Of a stretch of 17,744 nucleotides of DNA, positions 13,358 to 17,744 are shown one piece after another. Each line of letters starts with the position of its first letter. Positions within the stretch are counted from its first letter, which is position 1. The DNA comes from Candidatus Levyibacteriota bacterium (GTDB taxonomy: Bacteria > Patescibacteriota > Microgenomatia > Levybacterales > UBA12049), in contig JACOXV010000049.1 of assembly GCA_016182225.1 (NCBI GenBank), positions 1-17,744 of the forward strand. Direction: 5' to 3'. A model generated the notes under the pieces. That model saw only the letters and a program-made list of their open reading frames with translations. It was not told where the DNA came from and did not search any database. The position numbers were made by a program, and so were the translations under genes.

Positions 13358-14326
13358 ATGCCAAAAGCACTTATTACCGGAATTACCGGACAAGACGGTC
13401 CTTATCTTGCTGAACTCCTTTTATCAAAAGGATATGAAGTATATGGATTAGTGAGAAGATTAAGTACCCCAAATCTAGAGAACATATCCCACATCTCTGA
13501 TCGCATAAAACTAATCTCCGGTGATTTATTAGATCAAGGATCTATAACAGATGCGATTAGAGAATCTGAACCCGATGAAGTTTATAATTTGGCAGCCCAA
13601 TCTTTTGTTAAGGCATCCTGGGAGCAACCCGTTTTGACTGGTGAATTTACAGGCTTGGGAGTTACTAGAGTTTTGGAAGCAATAAGACATATCAATCCAA
13701 AAATTAAATTTTACCAAGCCTCAAGCTCTGAAATGTTTGGAAAAGTTACCGAGACTCCGCAAAAAGAAACCACAAGGTTTTATCCAAGAAGTCCTTATGG
13801 GGTAGCAAAAGTTTATGGTCATTATATAACTGTCAATTATAGGGAAAGTTATGATATTTTTGCTTGTTCAGGAATACTTTTTAACCATGAATCTCCAAGG
13901 CGCGGAATAGAATTTGTTACAAGAAAAATATCAAATGGCGTTGCAAGGATAAAGCTGGGCAAACAAGATAAGCTAGAGTTGGGAAGTCTGGAGCCGAAAA
14001 GAGATTGGGGTTTTGCCGGGGATTATGTAGAGGCAATGTGGTTAATGCTCCAGCAGGGAAAGCCAGACGATTATGTAATTGCTACAGGAGAAAATCATTC
14101 TGTACAAGAATTTGTTGAAATAGCTTTTGAAGTAATAGGTATTAAAAACTGGAAAGACTATGTTGTATCAAATGTTAATTCTTATATGAGGCCTGCTGAA
14201 GTTGATTATTTAATAGGGGATGCAACAAAAGCGAAAGAAGTATTGGGCTGGGAACCAAAAACTAGTTTTAGAAAATTGGTTGAAATGATGGTGAAGGGAG
14301 ATCTTGAAAGAGAAAAAGATAAGTAA
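13358..14326 (+). CDS. gmd: GDP-mannose 4,6-dehydratase
   Basis: This enzyme converts GDP-mannose to GDP-4-keto-6-deoxy-mannose (322 aa, near the usual length). ITGITGQDGPYLAE (6-19) is the Gmd-specific Rossmann motif, followed by the VRRLST segment (32-37, NADP-binding Arg), NLAAQSFVKASWEQP (77-91), SSSEMFG (122-128) and the catalytic YGVAK (147-151). NHESPRRG (176-183) is also diagnostic. The product is the substrate of the rmd product just upstream. The stop overlaps the next start as TAATG, showing tight operon packing. Confidence 0.96.
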   Translation: MPKALITGITGQDGPYLAELLLSKGYEVYGLVRRLSTPNLENISHISDRIKLISGDLLDQGSITDAIRESEPDEVYNLAAQSFVKASWEQPVLTGEFTGLGVTRVLEAIRHINPKIKFYQASSSEMFGKVTETPQKETTRFYPRSPYGVAKVYGHYITVNYRESYDIFACSGILFNHESPRRGIEFVTRKISNGVARIKLGKQDKLELGSLEPKRDWGFAGDYVEAMWLMLQQGKPDDYVIATGENHSVQEFVEIAFEVIGIKNWKDYVVSNVNSYMRPAEVDYLIGDATKAKEVLGWEPKTSFRKLVEMMVKGDLEREKDK

Positions 14327-15282
14327 TGCAAAATGTATTGGTAGCTGGTGGAGCAGGCTTCATAGGTTCACATCTTTGCACCTCGCTTATTAACGAGGGT
14401 TTTTTTGTTTTTTGTCTAGATAATTTAATTTCGGGGGACGAAAAAAATCTTAAGGATTTACCAACACAAAATTTTCAATACATAAGAAAGGATATCACCA
14501 AAGACTTTGGAGATGAATTCAGAAATCTTGAAATTGATTATATTTTTCATCTTGCAAGTCCAGCATCACCGAATAAAAAAAGTCCGAAAAGCTATATTTC
14601 TCATCCAATAGAGACGCTTTTGGTCAATTCGCAGGGAACGTATAATCTTTTACATATTGCTGTTAATAAAAAAGCTAAATTTCTTTTTTCTTCCAGTTCT
14701 GAGATTTACGGTGATCCAACAGAAAGCCCGCAAAAAGAGGAATATAGAGGAAATGTAAGTCCAAACGGACCCAGATCTGTGTATGATGAGAGTAAGAGAT
14801 TTGGAGAAGCCATTACAATGGCCTTTCACAGAAAATATGGACTAGACAGTAGAATTATTAGAATCTTTAATACATATGGTCCTAATATGCAGCCGGATGA
14901 CGGAAGGGTGGTCTCAAATTTTATAAATCAGGCTATCTCCAATAAACCAATTACGGTATATGGGGATGGAAGCCAAACCAGAAGTTTTTGTTATATTTCA
15001 GACATGATAGATGGAATAAAACGGGCTATGTTTACCGAAGATACGAATGGAGAAGTAGTCAATCTTGGAAATCCGGATGAAAAAACAATCTTGGAATTAG
15101 CAAATCTTATTAAAGAAATTACCAGATCAAATTCTAATGTTGTTTTCGAAGATTTGCCAGAGGATGATCCTAAAAAAAGAAAACCTGATATTTCAAAAGC
15201 AAAAAGAATTCTAGACTGGGAACCAAAAGTCCCTCTTTCGGAAGGATTAGAAAAAACGATAAAATATCTAAGAGAAATATGA
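14326..15282 (+). CDS. UDP-glucuronate decarboxylase (UDP-xylose synthase-like)
   Basis: This extended SDR (318 aa) fits UXS, which turns UDP-glucuronate into UDP-xylose with bound NAD. The motifs are GGAGFIGSHL (8-17), HLASPASP (75-82), HPIETLLVNSQGTYN (93-107), SSSSEIYGDP (122-131) with Glu126, PRSVYDESKR (149-158; catalytic Y153 and K157), RIFNTYGPNMQPDDGRVVSN (179-198) and YGDGSQTRSF (212-221, Arg219). The usual SCYDEGKR reads SVYDESKR, a mild change. UDP-glucuronate would come from ugd upstream. It ends at inverted-repeat element B. A related UDP-sugar epimerase is the alternative. Confidence 0.87.
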   Translation: MQNVLVAGGAGFIGSHLCTSLINEGFFVFCLDNLISGDEKNLKDLPTQNFQYIRKDITKDFGDEFRNLEIDYIFHLASPASPNKKSPKSYISHPIETLLVNSQGTYNLLHIAVNKKAKFLFSSSSEIYGDPTESPQKEEYRGNVSPNGPRSVYDESKRFGEAITMAFHRKYGLDSRIIRIFNTYGPNMQPDDGRVVSNFINQAISNKPITVYGDGSQTRSFCYISDMIDGIKRAMFTEDTNGEVVNLGNPDEKTILELANLIKEITRSNSNVVFEDLPEDDPKKRKPDISKAKRILDWEPKVPLSEGLEKTIKYLREI

Positions 15283-15400
15283 ATCCCGTTAGAAGCCGCG
15301 ATCGCATGTGGTGTCTAATGCGATAATATAATCAATGAAAGTAACAAAAATCATAAAAGAAAGGAGATACAAGTAGATCGCGATCTGCTTCTAACGGGAT
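15283..15400 (+). repeat. Inverted-repeat element B between uxs and GT2 gene
   Basis: The left arm ATCCCGTTAGAAGC (15283-15296) is perfectly complementary to GCTTCTAACGGGAT (15387-15400). An inner GATCGC (15300-15305) can pair with GCGATC (15380-15385) across a small internal loop, or fold locally as ATCGCAT/ATGCGAT. It begins just after the TGA of the decarboxylase gene and ends within the next ATG. ATGA flanks both sides (15279-15282, 15399-15402). The interior is AT-rich, with TATAAT at 15327-15332 and AAGGAG at 15361-15366, 32 bases from the start. The 12-base arm core is identical to element A; the next two pairs differ but remain complementary. Confidence 0.85.
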
Positions 15401-16568
15401 GAGAGTCGTAATTGTAATTCCAACATACAACGAAAAAGGAAATATCGAGCGTCTTATAAATATATTGGAAGAAGAAATATTTCCAAAGATAAAAAAACAC
15501 CAAATGTATATTTTGGTAGTTGATGATAATTCTCCAGATGATACTTCGGGTGAAGTGAGAAAACTCATGAAGAAATGGAAGAACATAGATTTGAATCTTG
15601 GAGAAAAACTCGGATTAGGGGCGGCTTATGTTCGGGGAATGAGCTATGCGATAGAGAAAATGAATGCAGATATTCTATTAGAATTTGATGCCGATTTGTC
15701 TCATGATCCAAAAAAAATCCCTGAATTTTTAGAAAAAATAGATGAAGGATTTGATATGGTCATTGGGACAAGATATAGCGGGGGTGGATCTATTCCTAAA
15801 AATTGGGGAATAAACAGGAAAATCCAATCGATAATCGGAAATCTGATTGTGAAAACAATTTTAATGAGATTTTGGATTCACGATTGGACGGGTGGATTCC
15901 GCGCTCTTCGTTCAGAGGTTTTCTCGAAAGAAAAAAAAGAACTTACAGCATTTCGAGGATATACCTTTCAGGTTTCATTTTTACACAAAGTCCTGCGTGA
16001 TGGATTTAAAGTAGCAGAGGTACCTTTCCACTTTCAGGACAGAACGCTTGGGAAATCCAAGATAGTTCCGACTGAGTATGTTGTGGATCTTCTCAGATAT
16101 GTAATTACGGCTCGAATAATTGAGCTTTATCATTCCCCTTTTATGAAATATGCGGTGACCGGTTTTATAGGATATCTAATTAATTCTATAACTCTTGAAA
16201 TTTTTTCAGAATGGTTCCTTATTGCGCCATTTTTTGCAGCAGCTTTTTCTTCAGAACTTTCGATTGTATGGAACTTCATAGTTAATAATTTCTGGGCTTT
16301 TGGTAAACATAGAATTACAAACCCCTGGAAAATACTTCTTAAATTCCCTCAATTCAATCTAGTTTCAATAGGTTCAGTTGTGATAATCTCCACAGTAGTA
16401 TTTCTGGGAACACATCTTTTTGGAAATAACACCTTTGTTCGACAAGTCTCTTTAGTTATTGCAATAGCACTTTTTGTGATTCCATATAGTTATTCCATGT
16501 ATAATATATTTATCTGGAAAAGATGGCACATATCTTCTCTTTCTTGGCTTCAAAAATTAGTAGGATAG
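15399..16568 (+). CDS. Polyprenyl-phosphate mannosyltransferase (GT2) fused to GtrA-like membrane domain
   Basis: Residues 1-230 form a GT2 domain of the dolichyl-phosphate-mannose synthase type, which moves a hexose from a GDP or UDP donor to a polyprenyl phosphate at the inner face of the membrane. Motifs are IPTYNEKGNIE (7-17), VVDDNSPDDT (40-49), EFDADLSHDP (95-104, metal-binding DAD), GTRYSGGG (123-130), WTGGFRAL (163-170) and RTLGKSK (215-221). Residues about 248-375 contain four hydrophobic segments of a GtrA-like domain (YAVTGFIGYLIN, WNFIVNNFWAFGKHR), often linked to lipid-sugar translocation. At 389 aa the two-domain fusion is complete. The lipid-linked sugar it makes would feed the GT-C enzyme that overlaps its end. 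The ATG at 15399 overlaps the right arm of element B by two bases. Confidence 0.92.
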   Translation: MRVVIVIPTYNEKGNIERLINILEEEIFPKIKKHQMYILVVDDNSPDDTSGEVRKLMKKWKNIDLNLGEKLGLGAAYVRGMSYAIEKMNADILLEFDADLSHDPKKIPEFLEKIDEGFDMVIGTRYSGGGSIPKNWGINRKIQSIIGNLIVKTILMRFWIHDWTGGFRALRSEVFSKEKKELTAFRGYTFQVSFLHKVLRDGFKVAEVPFHFQDRTLGKSKIVPTEYVVDLLRYVITARIIELYHSPFMKYAVTGFIGYLINSITLEIFSEWFLIAPFFAAAFSSELSIVWNFIVNNFWAFGKHRITNPWKILLKFPQFNLVSIGSVVIISTVVFLGTHLFGNNTFVRQVSLVIAIALFVIPYSYSMYNIFIWKRWHISSLSWLQKLVG

Positions 16569-17744
16569 AAAAGAAAGAATTTTTTCTTATCGTTCCCATT
16601 TTAATAATTGCTTCCTTTTTAAGGATTTTCAGGATAGAGAATTACCTGGTTTTTTTGGGAGATGAGGGGAGAGATGTTTTAGTTGTTTACAATATTCTTC
16701 ATGGCAATTTAACTCTTCTTGGGCCAACGTCTTCTGTGGGTGGTTTTTTCCTGGGCCCCATCTATTACTACTTTATGGCGCCTTTCTTGTGGCTTTTTGG
16801 TTACAATCCCGTAGGCCCGGCCATAATGGTGGCAATTTTCGGAGTACTTACAGTCTTATTTATATATATTATAGGAAAAGAGTTTTTTGGAGCTAAAGCA
16901 GGAATAATAGCAGCTGCACTTTATGCAATAGCACCTTTTGTAATTTTACATTCTCGATCCTCATGGAATCCAAATGTCATGCCCTTCTTCTCTTTAGTTA
17001 CGCTTTACTCGCTGTATAAAGCATTCGAAAAAAATAAAAAATCACTATTCTTATTGAGTGGTTTTTTATTTGGTATATGCATGCAGCTTCATTATCTAGC
17101 AACATTCTTAGGAGTCGTTATTTTTGTTTATATTTTATTTTCCGGAGTTTATTTAGAAAAGCTTAAAAACATAAAATCACTTGTCGTAAACACACTAAAG
17201 AGATATGTATTATTTGTTATTGGCTTTTTGATAGGGTTTTCTCCTTTTATATTGTTTGAAGCAAGGCATAATTTTACCAATACTCTTAATATCCTTAATT
17301 TTATAGTTAACTCTCCTGACACGGGAGCAGGACCAGGATTTAGCAATACAATAACCGATGTTCTTTTTAGAATTTTTGGGAGTTTGATAGTTGCATTTCC
17401 GCCGATTTCAAAAATTTCCCTGTTTGGTCCAAATGTAATTGGAGTTTGGGGTATTTTTGTTTGGGTTCTAGTTTTTGTTAGCATTTTCTTTCTTATTAAG
17501 GATTTTAAAAAATCAATTTTAAAAAACTCTCTTCTTGCATGTTGGTTGCTTTTCGGAGTATTGCTTTTTGGTTTTTATAAAAAACCTATCTACGAATACT
17601 ATTTTGTTTTTATTTTTGCTTTACCGTTTTTGCTCGTTGGGAATGCTTTGTCTGAGCTTTTTAATTTTTTCAAAAGAAACAGCTTCTTGAGCCTCATCCC
17701 TCTTGTAGCTTTTATATCAATTGTTTTAATAAATTTATACTTTA
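16523..17744 (+). CDS. GT-C membrane glycosyltransferase (ArnT/PMT-like, family 39 type), 3' end beyond window
   Basis: An open frame runs from the ATG at 16523 to the window end, 407 codons with no stop, overlapping the previous gene by 46 bases. The product is highly hydrophobic, with about nine or ten membrane segments in the visible part. After the first helix comes FLGDEGRDVL (about residues 44-53), the acidic first-loop motif expected of GT-C catalytic sites, followed by GPTSSVGGFFLGPIYYYF and a helical core (LHSRSSWNPNVMPFF). Such enzymes use polyprenyl-phosphate sugars to glycosylate lipids or proteins on the outer side of the membrane. The preceding gene makes such a donor, so a two-step pathway is likely. 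Acceptor is unknown. The C-terminal soluble domain, if any, is outside the window. Confidence 0.85.
   Translation, partial: MAHIFSFLASKISRIEKKEFFLIVPILIIASFLRIFRIENYLVFLGDEGRDVLVVYNILHGNLTLLGPTSSVGGFFLGPIYYYFMAPFLWLFGYNPVGPAIMVAIFGVLTVLFIYIIGKEFFGAKAGIIAAALYAIAPFVILHSRSSWNPNVMPFFSLVTLYSLYKAFEKNKKSLFLLSGFLFGICMQLHYLATFLGVVIFVYILFSGVYLEKLKNIKSLVVNTLKRYVLFVIGFLIGFSPFILFEARHNFTNTLNILNFIVNSPDTGAGPGFSNTITDVLFRIFGSLIVAFPPISKISLFGPNVIGVWGIFVWVLVFVSIFFLIKDFKKSILKNSLLACWLLFGVLLFGFYKKPIYEYYFVFIFALPFLLVGNALSELFNFFKRNSFLSLIPLVAFISIVLINLYF

Noticed and set aside
15335..15376. 13-codon mini-ORF inside element B, preceded by TATAAT
   Set aside because: Its length is within chance expectation, no regulatory codon run is visible, and element A has no equivalent.
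17149..17484. Minus-strand 111-codon frame
   Set aside because: It lies wholly inside the open GT-C reading frame on the plus strand, which has clear membrane-protein character.

Overview
The window looks like a low-GC bacterium of the Candidate Phyla Radiation (Patescibacteria), probably Microgenomates-like. The grounds are short genes, tight spacing, many starts with no visible Shine-Dalgarno sequence, a compact t6A gene set with a half-length TsaB, a TPT-rich anchored surface protein, a CAP-domain membrane protein, and a large nucleotide-sugar and GT-C glycosylation block. The taxonomic call is inference from gene style; no rRNA or other marker is present.

Region 1 (1 to about 3230) holds a partial tRNA-Leu, RNase J, TrpRS and, on the minus strand, only the last ~100 residues of IleRS. 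Two sampled 60-base lines here have 33/60 and 31/60 G+C. At about 3220-3240 the IleRS frame is cut and an FtsX gene on the plus strand starts without its N-terminus. From there the DNA is clearly AT-richer (17/60 and 18/60 in two sampled lines). I read this as a join between two different pieces of DNA, most likely an assembly chimera.

Region 2 (3230-8470) is an envelope and housekeeping run. It contains FtsX, a coiled-coil M23 peptidase whose catalytic motifs lie in circularly permuted order, a lamin-tail-domain surface protein, tsaE-tsaC-tsaB for tRNA t6A formation, a CAP/SCP membrane protein and a small three-helix membrane protein.

Region 3 (8586-17744) makes activated sugars and uses them. 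RmlA and RmlB lead to dTDP-4-keto-6-deoxyglucose, Ugd makes UDP-glucuronate, Rmd and Gmd make GDP-D-rhamnose, and a UXS-like enzyme makes UDP-xylose. A dolichyl-phosphate-mannose-synthase-like GT2 fused to a GtrA-type membrane domain follows, then a GT-C transferase that runs off the window. The likely product is a surface glycan or protein glycosylation.

The most unusual feature is a pair of inverted-repeat elements at 12314-12393 and 15283-15400. Each fills the whole space between a TGA stop and the next ATG. They share a 12-base arm core, have covarying inner stem pairs, carry an internal AAGGAG, and are bounded by an ATGA direct repeat. They bracket exactly the three-gene rmd-gmd-uxs cassette. 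No stretch over 300 bases lacks a gene.
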